Of a DNA stretch of 64,000 nt, positions 24,411 through 33,900 are shown piece after piece. Below the pieces are notes generated by a model that was not told the DNA's origin, ran no database searches, and was given only the letters and a program-made list of their open reading frames with translations. How positions within the stretch are numbered: position 1 is the stretch's first letter; each line of letters opens with the position of its first letter. Source of the DNA: Neopestalotiopsis rosae (taxonomy: Eukaryota; Ascomycota; Sordariomycetes; Amphisphaeriales; Sporocadaceae); the NCBI GenBank assembly GCA_023078685.1, contig JALGAS010000007.1, positions 2,604,001-2,668,000 of the forward strand. The letters are read 5' to 3'. Both the position numbers and the translations under genes were made by a program.

Positions 24411-25429
24411 TTACATGAAATCATCCTCCCAATCCGATCCGACCTCCTGATTGCTAGAGCCGGCAACGTTCTCTGCTGAGAAGAGATCGTCGTAGGCGTG
24501 GTCCTTCTGATACTTCATATCGGCTCGCTCCTTGGCGACTCGCTGCTCTTCCTTCTTCTACAACATTTGTTAGTACCCACCAGGCGTGTTTGTTTGATCC
24601 ACATGTTAAGACAATTCTTTTGTATCATGAAGTGGATAAAACTTGAGTAACCGCAAGAAGAACTCACCCTAGCCTGTACGGCAGCCATGTCCTTGCGCCT
24701 CCGCTGCTTGAGCATATCTTCGCGCTCCTGGGCGAAATCGGGCTGCTTCTCGACCTTTGTCTTGTTGAGGCGGTTGATGATGGCGTTCTCGCGCGTGGGC
24801 ACGAGGACGCGCTTCACCTTGCGGGGGTCCTTGAACGAGACCTGGCCCACAGCCATGGAGCCGTCCTTTTTCAGGTTGGACCAGGGCGTGTAGATGACGG
24901 TTACATTGTCCTTCTTGTTGCCCTCGATGCTGTTGGCCTTTGTGAGCTGCGCCAGGTCCGTCACCAGCGCCTCGGGGATGGACTCCCACGAGTCCTCCTC
25001 GTTGGGCATCCGCAGGTAAATGTGTGCCGACGAGAGCTTGTCGGCGTGGAACTATAAAATGAAGAAAAATTCATGGTAAGGATCCCGCCAACTAATCAAA
25101 GGTATAATTATATGATTTGAGAGAAAAGTGGCCAATAAAGGATTTGTTCTCATACCCTTGAATTAATGTTAGTCTTGCGTATCACAGTAGAAATAGAATA
25201 TGGGGGAAAAAATAAAATCAAGGGTGCTGAAAATGTTCAAATTCTTACCAAACATCTTGCTCCCAGCCATACTTGATCAAATCCTCATCTAAAAGAAAAT
25301 GTGTGTTAGTCGTGGTTCTCCTCCATAGAGGCTAGACTAGGTATTTTCTTTCGTACTCTCGAATTTGTCCTTGCCGACGTAGACAAAAGCGGAGGGGGAG
25401 ACCGCAGTCGAAGTAAAGTAGTAAACCAT
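24411..25429 (-). CDS. CCDC25: CCDC25 homologue (NFACT-R/DUF814 domain) with an apparent one-nucleotide exon
   Basis: Best model: exons 25429-25357, 25288-25249, 25156 (1 nt), 25051-24668 and 24557-24411, giving 214 aa, close to the ~208 aa of animal CCDC25. It begins MVYYFTSTAVSPSAFVYVGK, continues with NEDLIKYGWEQDVW, then FHADKLSSAHIYLRMP, TPWSNLKKDGSMAVGQ and a coiled-coil tail, and ends SDWEDDFM like its relatives. The NFACT-R domain spans ~1-120. The conserved Trp before FHADK needs TG from exon 2, a single G at 25156 and TTC from the next exon. Human CCDC25 is a membrane DNA sensor; the fungal role is unknown. It shares a divergent promoter with mitoribosomal uL3m. Confidence 0.9.
25156..25156 (-). 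other. Candidate single-nucleotide exon in the CCDC25 gene
   Basis: On the minus strand, intron A (25248-25157; starts gtaagaat, branch-like gactaaca, ends ttcaag) is followed by one G and then intron B (25155-25052; starts gtatgaga, ends tttatag). Without this G, the downstream exon shifts out of the frame that encodes the conserved domain. Reading on past the G meets TGA within three codons, and retaining intron A gives TGG TAA at once. Confidence 0.8.
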
Positions 25430-25898
25430 GTCGCCAGTTATAGACTCGGATGCACCTCAAGGCCGGTATATTCGATTTGACAGGCTTTTGCCAAGAAGTG
25501 AATCATAAAAAGTTGCTCCGCATGCAAATTAACTGCAAGACAATTAAATAACCAAAGAGTTGCATCCAATCCGCAGCCTGATAATTGGCAGCAATCGTCG
25601 AGACCCGCCAGCCGAGAGTAGTGCACGGACAGCTGCTAAAACTCACTGGAGCTTTCTGGCGGCCCGGCGCATTTTTTCGATATCGAACCTCGATGGAAAG
25701 CTTCAATTCCGACCATAGGAGAGAAAGAAAGAAGCTCGACAGCCCCAGGTTCCACGGGTCCAATTGCGACAATTACCACGACGATCAACCCAGCAATCAA
25801 AGCCATCGTTCGGAAACGGTGCCGAGTTTTCTGCCAGTCCCAACAAAGGGCATAGAATAACCAGCAACTACCAAACCTCCAGCTCCCAGCGAAGCATA
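25430..25898. promoter_or_regulatory. Divergent promoter region, CCDC25 / uL3m
   Basis: 469 nt between divergent start codons. A CCAAT box lies near 25565. No coding signal independent of the uL3m upstream frame is seen. Confidence 0.5.
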
Positions 25899-26981
25899 AT
25901 GGCGCCCAGGATGCCAGCCCGCTGGGCAGCCGCCCTCCCGACACACCTGCTGTCGCCCTGCACAACCACCACCTCCACCGGCCTCATCTCAGCAGCATCC
26001 TCGAGGATCCTCATCACCCAGAGCGGCAGCGCGCTCCTGCCCCGGACCGCCCGGCGCGGCGTCAAGTACGGCTGGTCGACGCGGCCGACGCAGGACAAGC
26101 CCACGCGGTTCAACCAGGTCTCGTCGGGCCTGCCCATGCCCACGGCGGGACCGGCGGCGGCGCTGGAGCGCAAGCGGGCCACCACACCGCTGCGCACGGG
26201 AGTGCTGGCCACGAAAAAGGGCGTCTCGGCCATGTACGTCGCCGGCCGCCGCGTGCCCTGCACCATCCTGCAGATGGACCAGTGCGAGGTCGTGGCCAAC
26301 AAGACGCGCGCCGGCAACGGCTACTGGGCGGTCCAGCTCGGCTGCGGCCTCAAGCGGCCCGGAAACGAGACGGCGCCCATGCTGGGCTACTACGAGGCCA
26401 AGGGCCTCGCGCCCAAGCGCCACCTCGCCGAGTTCAAGGTCCGCGACCGTGACGGCCTGCTGCCCGTCGGCGTGCAGCTGCAGCCCGACTGGTTCAAGCT
26501 GGGCCAATTCGTCGACGCCCGCAGCAACTCGCGGGGCATGGGCTTCGCCGGTGGTATGAAGAGGCACGGCTTCGCCGGTCAGGAGGCGTCGCACGGTAAC
26601 TCCAAGAACCACAGGACGATCGGTACGACGGGTCCCAGTCAGGGCGGCGGTTCCCGTGTGCACCCGGGCAAGAAGATGCCGGGCCGCATGGGCGGCGAGC
26701 GGGTGACGGTGCAGAACCTCAAGGTGCTAAAGGTGGACAATGAGATGGGCATCGTGGTCATCAAGGGCCATGTCGCCGGCCCCAAGGGCTGCCTCGTCAA
26801 GCTGTCAGATGCCATCAAGAAGGACGCTCCAGTGCAGACCTTTATCGACAAGGCTAGAAGGATAACACTCGACAGAAACCCGGATGTCGAACAAAAGCTG
26901 GAGGAGGCAAGAGTAAGGCATCTGGAGCTCAAGGATATGAGAAAGGAGGGCACCATTGGTGGTGCTGCGTTGATGGACTAA
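25899..26981 (+). CDS. MRPL9: Mitochondrial large-subunit ribosomal protein uL3m
   Basis: An intronless 360-aa ORF. The ATG at 25899 starts MAPRMPARWAAALPTHLL, an Arg/Ser/Ala-rich presequence of ~50 residues ending near TARRGVKYG. The uL3 core follows from ~95: GVLATKKGVSAMYV, QMDQCEVV and an extended loop containing GFAGGMKRHGF, ASHGNSKNHRTIGTTG, PSQGGGSRVHPGKKMPGRMG and RVTVQNLKVLKVD. That loop is diagnostic of bacterial and mitochondrial L3, which reaches the peptidyl-transferase centre. Yeast calls this protein Mrpl9. The open frame continues upstream of 25899, but that part is the 5'UTR or promoter. The gene is strongly GC-biased compared with its surroundings. Confidence 0.96.
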   Translation: MAPRMPARWAAALPTHLLSPCTTTTSTGLISAASSRILITQSGSALLPRTARRGVKYGWSTRPTQDKPTRFNQVSSGLPMPTAGPAAALERKRATTPLRTGVLATKKGVSAMYVAGRRVPCTILQMDQCEVVANKTRAGNGYWAVQLGCGLKRPGNETAPMLGYYEAKGLAPKRHLAEFKVRDRDGLLPVGVQLQPDWFKLGQFVDARSNSRGMGFAGGMKRHGFAGQEASHGNSKNHRTIGTTGPSQGGGSRVHPGKKMPGRMGGERVTVQNLKVLKVDNEMGIVVIKGHVAGPKGCLVKLSDAIKKDAPVQTFIDKARRITLDRNPDVEQKLEEARVRHLELKDMRKEGTIGGAALMD

Positions 26982-27456
26982 GATCCGAATTCTGTACGAT
27001 TTTTTAAAAGGCATGAAGTAAGAGCTGAGAGAGCATTTTGTGTTCATTTTTGTACTATACAGCAGTTGTACACATAATCGGTGCTATCAAATGATATGGC
27101 ATCTATGAAGACATTCCACGATTCCACATTGAGCTTTCTCGAAAGCATCTTTGAAGGCTTAATTCAGAGGAGTAGGGGCCACTCCTGACTCAATCATTGT
27201 AAGGTTTTGGACCTCCTCTTGAGTGCACAGCCGGGTCCATTCCGAGGTCCTGTGCAATCTTGTCGATTCTGGGAGCCACCCAGTTTGGCTTTCGCAGTCC
27301 CCTTCTGGTGTGGGACTTTTAGATTTCCTACGGCCATTTCCTTCTTATCCCAGCTGTTCCAGTCTGTCCCGCGAATTCTTTCTGTAATCTGCAGCATGGG
27401 CACAGGTACGTTTATAGTTGTAACCCAATTACAGATTCGACAAGACCCAGAGCCGC
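26982..27456. other. Convergent 3' flanks of uL3m and COA1
   Basis: 475 nt between convergent genes. On the minus strand it holds an open frame with an ATG near 27396 (MLQITERIRGTDW, about 67 codons), preceded by a CAG acceptor-like site, which could be an alternative last exon of COA1. Confidence 0.4.
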
Positions 27457-28178
27457 TCACCTGAGCTCGGTACGGAACCCGCGGCCCTTTTGCTGCATCT
27501 CCTCCTCCTCGTCGAGGAACGCGGTGCCCTCGAGGGCGCGGAAGGGGTCGCCACCCTCGAGCAGGTCAATGGTCTGGCCGTTCTTGGTCTCGAGGGACCA
27601 CTCGGTAGTCTCAAACATGGCCTTGGGCCCGGGGCGGAAGCTGCAGAAGCGCATGACGCCCTCGTTGCGGGAGCCGCGGACGCGGAAGCTGATGTCAATG
27701 ACGCCGCGCAGCTGGTTCATGGTGCCCGAGATCCAGGGGATTTGCTGGGCAAAGTAGATCTCGTCGCCCAGGTACTCGCGGGCGCGCGGGCTCGTCCGCA
27801 GCGCGTACATTGTCGAGGCCACCGTCGGCGACGACATCTTTTGGTAGTTGAAGATGGCCAGACTCGAAAGGGTCACCAGGACGGCAAAGATGGGAAAGGT
27901 GCGCGACCAGCGGAAGGAAACGGATTCGACGCCTGTGGGAGACAAGACATTGTAGTTAGTGGGCGATTCAATCCTGAATGTGCTATGCAAAGGGCTGTAT
28001 GATTTTTGGGATGTTGGCGCATACTGGGAAGTTCGCGGTCCGCCCTGCGCTCCATGAGAGGGCCATCGCCGGGCTTGGGTGCGCGCACCATAGTCCGCCG
28101 TTGGACCGGTGTCGCAACTCTGGATTGAAGTTTTCGTAGGCCGGGCAGAGCCCTCTGCCTCAATGTTCGAGACAACAT
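27457..28178 (-). CDS. COA1: Cytochrome c oxidase assembly factor 1 (COA1)
   Basis: Two exons (28178-28025, 27932-27457; 92-nt intron) give 209 aa. The N-terminus is an Arg/Ser/Leu mitochondrial presequence (MLSRTLRQRALPGLRKLQ) ending around QRRTMVRAP. A single membrane helix (FPIFAVLVTLSSLAIFNY) lies at ~60-78. The COA1/TIM21-like soluble domain follows, with a first helix (SSPTVASTMYALRTSPRA), LGDEIYFAQQIPWISG, GVIDISFRVRGSRNEGVMRF and a C-terminal helix. COA1 (Shy1-linked) acts early in assembly of the Cox1 module in the inner membrane. The TGA stop overlaps a canonical donor (AG|GTGAGC), so a spliced, longer C-terminus is possible. Confidence 0.87.
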
Positions 28179-29056
28179 GTTGCCTGAGAGATCCCTCCAG
28201 ACAGTGCTGAAGTTGTGATGCTGAGAAAAAATGTTCAGACCAATTGTCCGAATACAGCTTCAAATGTCAAGATTTTGAGATCATCCCACATCGAACCGAA
28301 TGGGACCTGGGGACCGGCGGCCGGACGGGACTGGAGCTTCTGCAAGGCGGAAGATCGGGCTTACAGATTGGCCGTCAACCTCTGGCGCGCCCGCCTAGGT
28401 GAGCTCCAATAGCTCTACGGGTTACACGCAACGCGCAACCAGCATCTGGACCCATTAAATAATTCGTTTGATCCTCCCGCTTTACCGCAAACCCAGCACC
28501 CAGAAGTTGCGCTTAGCCAAAAGTGGACAGCTGCATACGTCACTCTGTCGTTTGGGCCTCTGCAGCGGCCCCAAAAAAATAATGCCTGGGGCGGGATTCT
28601 GGATTCCAGGGTCCAGTGATAAACATATGGTCTACATCACATGGCAGATTGAACCAATCCGCATCCAGCATATCCAAAGACGTTCATTCTGCCTTGCTTT
28701 GCCTGCTTTTGGAGAAACAAACAACTTTGGGCTTGATGTCTAGGTTCTAGGGTTGGGCTCGTTTGCGGGAAAGGGTGGTCGTCAGAAGCTGTTTTGAGTT
28801 GTTCACACTACACTTACCAAATAAATCTGGTTCCCAACATTTATCTGGCCTTTTTGTTGTTTTGTTTACTGTCTGAGTACAATTCCCACTTGTTCCAAAG
28901 ACGAAAGCCGGTCTCGTTCATGAGCAACAACACACGACTTAACTTGTACATGGCAACAATACAGTAACATCACCGTTGCCAACTGACCGATCAATACTCA
29001 TCCACACACAAAATCCAACACACAACCAACCATCACCCTTCCTACCACCGCCAAAA
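28179..29056. promoter_or_regulatory. Divergent promoter region, COA1 / four-span membrane protein
   Basis: 878 nt between divergent start codons. The part near 28300-28400 is GC-rich and the part near 28840-28960 is pyrimidine- and A-rich. No gene seen. Confidence 0.5.
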
Positions 29057-29776
29057 ATGGACGCCGCCTCTGCCCGCGCCCGCCTCCGCCGCACCTTTGC
29101 CTACCCGGCCGAAGACGACGACAGCCGCAGCGGCAGCTCCTCGGCCCTGGCGCTCGACGAGACGGAGCAAGAAGACGTCATCGCCTCGCTGGCCACACAA
29201 AACCACGCCACCAACTCGCAGTTCCGACTCTTCCTCCTGGCCCTGCCCGCCGTCTCCGCGGTGCCGTACCTGCTGGCCCTCGCCGACCCGGGCGCCCAGC
29301 ACACCTCGCGCGCCACCGCCTCCCTCGCCCTCACCAGCCTCGCCTCCACCGCCTGGCTCCTCTGGTCCCAGCTCCCCGGCGTCACGGGCATCGACCCCCT
29401 GGACCGCTGGGCCACGGGCCGCCCGGGCGCCCTCGACACCCTGCACGGCGACCACGGCCACCACATCTCGACCCGCCGCCGCGATCGCCGCCAGAGCTTC
29501 TCCGTCACCGCCGCCGTGCCCATGGCCGAGACGCGCTCCCCGCTCGCCGTCTGGCTCCCTTACCTCAACTTGGCCCTCTGCGGTCTGCTCGTCCTTGCGG
29601 GCCTGGTGGGTACGAGCAGCAGCAGGAGCGGTAGTGGTGGCTCCTGGGGTCATGTCAGCCTGGCCAACATGCCCGGCGTTGTCTACCTGGTGGTCTTGCT
29701 CGCCAAGGTGGTCATGGGTGGCGTTGACCCGGAAAAGGAGCTGAGCGGTCTCAAGTACGAGTTCAAGGGAGCATAA
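29057..29776 (+). CDS. Predicted four-span membrane protein of unknown function
   Basis: An intronless 239-aa ORF from the ATG at 29057, preceded by a CCAAAA start context. The N-terminal ~50 residues are soluble (MDAASARARLRRTFAYPAED) and acidic near TEQEDV. Four hydrophobic segments follow: FRLFLLALPAVSAVPYLL (~57-75), a second Ala/Leu-rich helix (~90-112), LPYLNLALCGLLVLAGLVG (~178-200) and GVVYLVVLLAKVVMG (~212-227). A polar His/Arg-rich loop (GDHGHHISTRRRDRR) separates spans two and three. It ends DPEKELSGLKYEFKGA. I do not recognise the function. The gene is extremely GC-rich with C-ending codons, which also leaves long open frames on the opposite strand. Confidence 0.75.
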   Translation: MDAASARARLRRTFAYPAEDDDSRSGSSSALALDETEQEDVIASLATQNHATNSQFRLFLLALPAVSAVPYLLALADPGAQHTSRATASLALTSLASTAWLLWSQLPGVTGIDPLDRWATGRPGALDTLHGDHGHHISTRRRDRRQSFSVTAAVPMAETRSPLAVWLPYLNLALCGLLVLAGLVGTSSSRSGSGGSWGHVSLANMPGVVYLVVLLAKVVMGGVDPEKELSGLKYEFKGA

Positions 29777-30338
29777 TTCGAGACTCGATTCTACATTTCC
29801 GTGAGTTCGAGCGGAGAAAAATGGGGAAATGAGTATACACATAAAAAGTGGGAAGACGATCCGGAGGGAGCAGGTCCAACGAGGCCATGGATATAGTTGG
29901 CTACACCTAGATGCTATGTGTAGTCAATTGGAGGATAAAGCATGACGGGTTGGGAATTTTTTTTACGACTTTTATGATACCCCTGCGCCATGAATCACAC
30001 CGGTTTGGACCAAAATTTAGTATTAATTAATACTATGTAGGTACGGCTCTGCATGATAGCCGTAGCCACCTAATAGAGTGTTTGCACTGTGCTGTTTGAC
30101 CAGCGACTATACTCCTCCATAGTGACAACTGCTCCGTAACGTCCATGAGTCTAACCTTCTTCCCTATGTGAATGGCCAACGCACCCCAATCTATGGCATC
30201 CAGTTCTCCCCAACGCCAATTTCTGACAACAAGACAGCTACCTGATCTTCATCTGGTGTGTGACACCTTGCCCCCTTTTACCATCTCGCCATGCAATAAA
30301 CCAAGTGCAACAAACATGAATACAAGAGACTAATCTAT
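29777..30338. other. Convergent 3' flanks
   Basis: 562 nt between the four-span protein gene and nuc-2, which converge here. It holds both 3'UTRs and an AT-rich patch near 30010. No coding signal. Confidence 0.5.
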
Positions 30339-33300
30339 CTACACGTCTATCGATTCGTTGAAGCGTAGAACTCCATTGCCCCTTACGACACCATCAATGC
30401 CCTGAGGCATGCGTGGGAACGGGTCGCCAAATGGTTGCGACTCTGTTGGCGCTTCCGCAGACTTGTCAATGACTAATGCCAGGCCCTGAGATTTGATCGC
30501 ATCCACCAGTGCCGGAACCATGTCCTGCAAAACGGATTAGCCAGAGATCTTATGCATCCACCAATGACATGTCGAATATCGATCATGTTGCGTTCGGAAA
30601 AGAGGGGGGAAACTTGACTCACCAGAAGCCGCGAACTGCAAATCAAGCCCATAAAGTTATTGCTCTGCGCAATGCGGACCACTTCCTTGATACTGCTTGT
30701 CCGACGTCCGCCATTCTGAATAACCCCGTTCTGAGGTTCTGAAGGAGTGTCGTCTCTCCCCAAGTCGTTGCAGAGGAAGACTGGAAAATTGGGCTGTTTC
30801 CAGTTGAGAGTGGTGCAGAGCGTCGAGTTGTAACTGCTGAATACAACTGACCGAACGACATCAGGTGCCTTGATAGTATGCCTCTGTGCTCGAGCATGGT
30901 CGAACACAACACTCAAAACTGCATCCACAAAAAGATTGACATCCACAGTAGGGCCCAATCCGAGATGACGTTCCTCATATTCAGAAGGATATATGATCTG
31001 AAGGTTGACGTGCATGGTGGCAGGCAGGATGGAAAGGGCTTGCTGAAGTGTTATACCAGCCGTCGCCAAGACTCGGTGGACATCCGCAATATTCTCTTGT
31101 GGCTGAGAAGGCACTGCAGCTAGGTGAGCTCGTGCTGGGCTTTGTGATGTTATGGCATTGAACTGCTCCAGAGACAGGCGGGAGACGGGAATGTCGACGC
31201 CGCCACAGTTGATCCGCCATTGTGGCCACAGTACAGGTACCCCGTCACTGGTAGACTGCACGAATAACTGAACAAAATCACCAGAAAGACTTGACCCAGT
31301 GACAAACATGCTCTGGTGCGATTCCAGCTGACTCGTTGCTTTCCAGTATGTCTCGAAATCAGTAATTTCGAGCGGAACGCCCTGGAAAGGCTTAATGACT
31401 TGCGTGTTGAAAGTAATTTGGCCAATGGCCCGTAGTCTCGGATCGAAGAGGGGAAGGCAGCATCGTCCCGAGCTTTGCAACAGTGCCCGAAATGTGTTTG
31501 GTAGTGCCACCGTCTTGGCAATGACCTTGGCACCATACGCGGGAAAGACGTCAAAGTCGAGGGAGAATGTGTCCAAATCTTCAACCTGGAACGACACCAG
31601 CCGCGTATCCTCTTGGAACGGCAATATGATGTTCTTTGGGATGAGGTCGGAAACCTTGGACGATATGGTAAGTCGTGCTGCGGGATACTTGCTGTCGTGG
31701 AAGAATACAAGCGGCTGCTCCCCTTGCTCTTCAAAGCTAATCTGCACAACTGTCTTGGTGTCCAGGAAGTTATGTCCATACCTCCTTAGGGGAATGATGG
31801 GAGGGGGTAGCTCAAGAACGGGAATGGCGTCGGGATCCAGAGCATCGAGGGCCATGGGCATGGGCCCGCTCCCGCTGCCCATGGGTCCCAATGACGGAGC
31901 GGTTGCCTGCAAGCCACGAGGACTGGCAGTTCTGCCTCTCTGGTAGGGTGTGAGAAGCTTCATGCACTCCAAATGTCCTTCCCAGGCCGCATAGTACATT
32001 GCTGGCAGGTCCTTCTCGTCTAGGATATTGGGATTGGCGCCAACGGCAAGGAGTTCTCGTAGACAGGGCACGTTGCCTTCACTGGCAGCATGAACCAGAG
32101 GTGTCCAGCCATATAGTTTGTCTATTTGGTCCAAATCTGCCCCAAAACTCTGCAGCAAACGTAGGAGCTGGGGTGTCTGACCAGAGCGGGCGACGAGATG
32201 CTGCGGATACAGTCCCTCTGCGTCGGGCAATATTTTTGCTCCATTACGCAAGAGAAGCTCTACAATGGCGAGAGAGCCATGTTCGCAAGCCAGATTCAAC
32301 GGGACATGGTCCGTTTCTGACTGAGGGTCCAGTCGCGTGGTTGCTGCCAGAAGGCGTTCCACACAAGCCAAATGGCCATGGATGATTGCGTGAATCAGGG
32401 GAGTGAAATTGTCGTGATCAATCAGATCAATGGTTGCAACGTCCGCTGCTATTGTCAGCAATGGCTATATCTAAGTGACTTGATAGGATTGGACTTACAC
32501 TGTAAAAGGGCATCCAGCATATCTAAGCGGCCGTGCATGCTGGCATAGTGCAACGGAACTCTACCGTAGACATCTGTTCTGTTGACTGCTACGCCTCTTG
32601 AAAGTCCAACTCCAAGCACAAACGTGTTTCCGTATATTGTTGCCTGGTGTAGACAATTTCGCTCGTTGATGTCATCTTCAGACTGGACGTCGACGAGTCC
32701 TGTGGCCAAGAGGACCTCCAAAGAAGCCTGTGGAGCCTCATGAATAGCAGCCAGGAAAGTCCTCGTGATTCTCTCCATGAGCGAAGCTTCCATGGTTGCG
32801 GAGGAATCTGTCGCTGCCCTCATTCGTGATAGAAGGTCCCTCAAAGATTCCAAATTGCCCGAGATGGCAGTATCGAGCAACAGGGAGTCTGCGTCTCCCT
32901 CGTCGGTACCCAGGAGGTGTTGGCTGCTCACAGTATGTTCCTGCCGGACTTCGAAGCTGACATTATCACCCTCTGACCAGGCTCCCAACTCCTGCAAACT
33001 GGTCGTGGCCTGATCAGACAATTCGCTAATGACTGTGGCATTGAAGAATGGCTGTACCTCCACAGCACGTGAAAGGTACAACTCTTTTGTTTTAGATTTC
33101 GATGTCTTGTCCCATTTCTTCAATATCTTGGAGAAGGCAGTTCCGTTGATCTCAACGAATTGTTGGAGCTTATTGAGGTCATTGGCAAATTGTTGGAAGC
33201 CTTCTTGAAGAGTTGTGAACTTGGCAGATCGTCTGGAAACACCTTGGCGCGACTGAAGCACCTTCTTCTTGTCAAGTAAAGTCTTCAACCGGATTTTGAG

Positions 33301-33900
33301 CTGAACCATGAGTTAGTCACACTATACTCTGGGTCCAGGTGAGACACTGGTTTCACGACAGATGGCTTACCTCGGCTTCCTTCTGCAGGTAGAAGGCATT
33401 CACTTTTTCGAGTTCTCGCTCCTGAATGGAATCAGCTCAATTCCGCAGCACAAAGCAAGAGAGTTTGGAGACCTACCAATTGGAAGAAGAATTTCGCCTT
33501 GTTGGCTTGCAGGGCAGCTTGCGAGTCTATGGGCTGGTTGGGGTCATTCTGCGCGCTGAGCACCGGTGTAGCAGAGAGCCGTTTGATGAGCTGGTTCCAA
33601 AGCGTGAGTGACACAAACTTGGACAGGTACAATAAGCGGACCACGAGAGGAATCAATCAAGTCTCTTGTGTTGCAATGAAACTTGCTTTTCGCCAGACTC
33701 TTCTTGAATGCGTGGAGCTACTGCAAATTTGATATTGACGTACCTTCTTCAGAGCCTTGTAGTTGACGAAGCTGGCGGCATATTCCGGTACTTCGAGCTG
33801 GCGCTTCTGTATTTGTTTGCCGAACTTCCTGCAAGAGTTGTCAGTCGATCCCTTCCACTAGAACCATAGTCAGGTTTTGATGGGTAAGTTTGACTCACAT
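30339..33900 (-). CDS. nuc-2: NUC-2/Pho81-type CDK inhibitor (SPX-ankyrin-GDPD) of the phosphate pathway
   Basis: Seven exons (33900-33899, 33828-33744, 33590-33477, 33421-33371, 33300-32499, 32448-30623, 30524-30339) give 1021 aa, near the size of Neurospora NUC-2. An N-terminal SPX domain (MKFGKQIQKRQLEVPEYAAS, then FVNYKALKKLIKRL and a basic stretch, to ~170) binds inositol pyrophosphates. Six or so ankyrin repeats follow at ~240-480 (YGRVPLHYASMHGRLDML, FTPLIHAIIHGHLACVERLL, YGWTPLVHAASEGNVPCLRE and others). A degenerate GDPD-like domain follows, ending DGVVRGNGVLRFNESIDV. By homology it inhibits the PHO80/85-type kinase when phosphate is low, which frees the bHLH factor NUC-1. The start codon is split by an intron, and exon 6 has TAG/CAG tandem acceptors. 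Confidence 0.94.
33899..33900 (-). other. Two-nucleotide coding part of exon 1 (AT of a split ATG)
   Basis: The AT at 33900-33899 is followed by gtgagt; the 70-nt intron ends at 33829, and G at 33828 completes ATG before AAG TTC GGC (KFG). Unspliced RNA reads ATG TGA. In-frame sequence upstream of AAG inside the intron has a stop and no ATG, so splicing is needed to make the start. Confidence 0.8.

Noticed and set aside
25052..25248. Explaining the CCDC25 gap as one 197-nt intron
   Set aside because: It would need TA-AG or GT-TA ends to keep the conserved Trp and frame; two GT-AG introns around one G fit better.
29042..29842. 266-codon minus-strand open frame
   Set aside because: Antisense shadow of the GC-rich four-span protein; the product is Gly/Ala/Arg/Glu low complexity without features.
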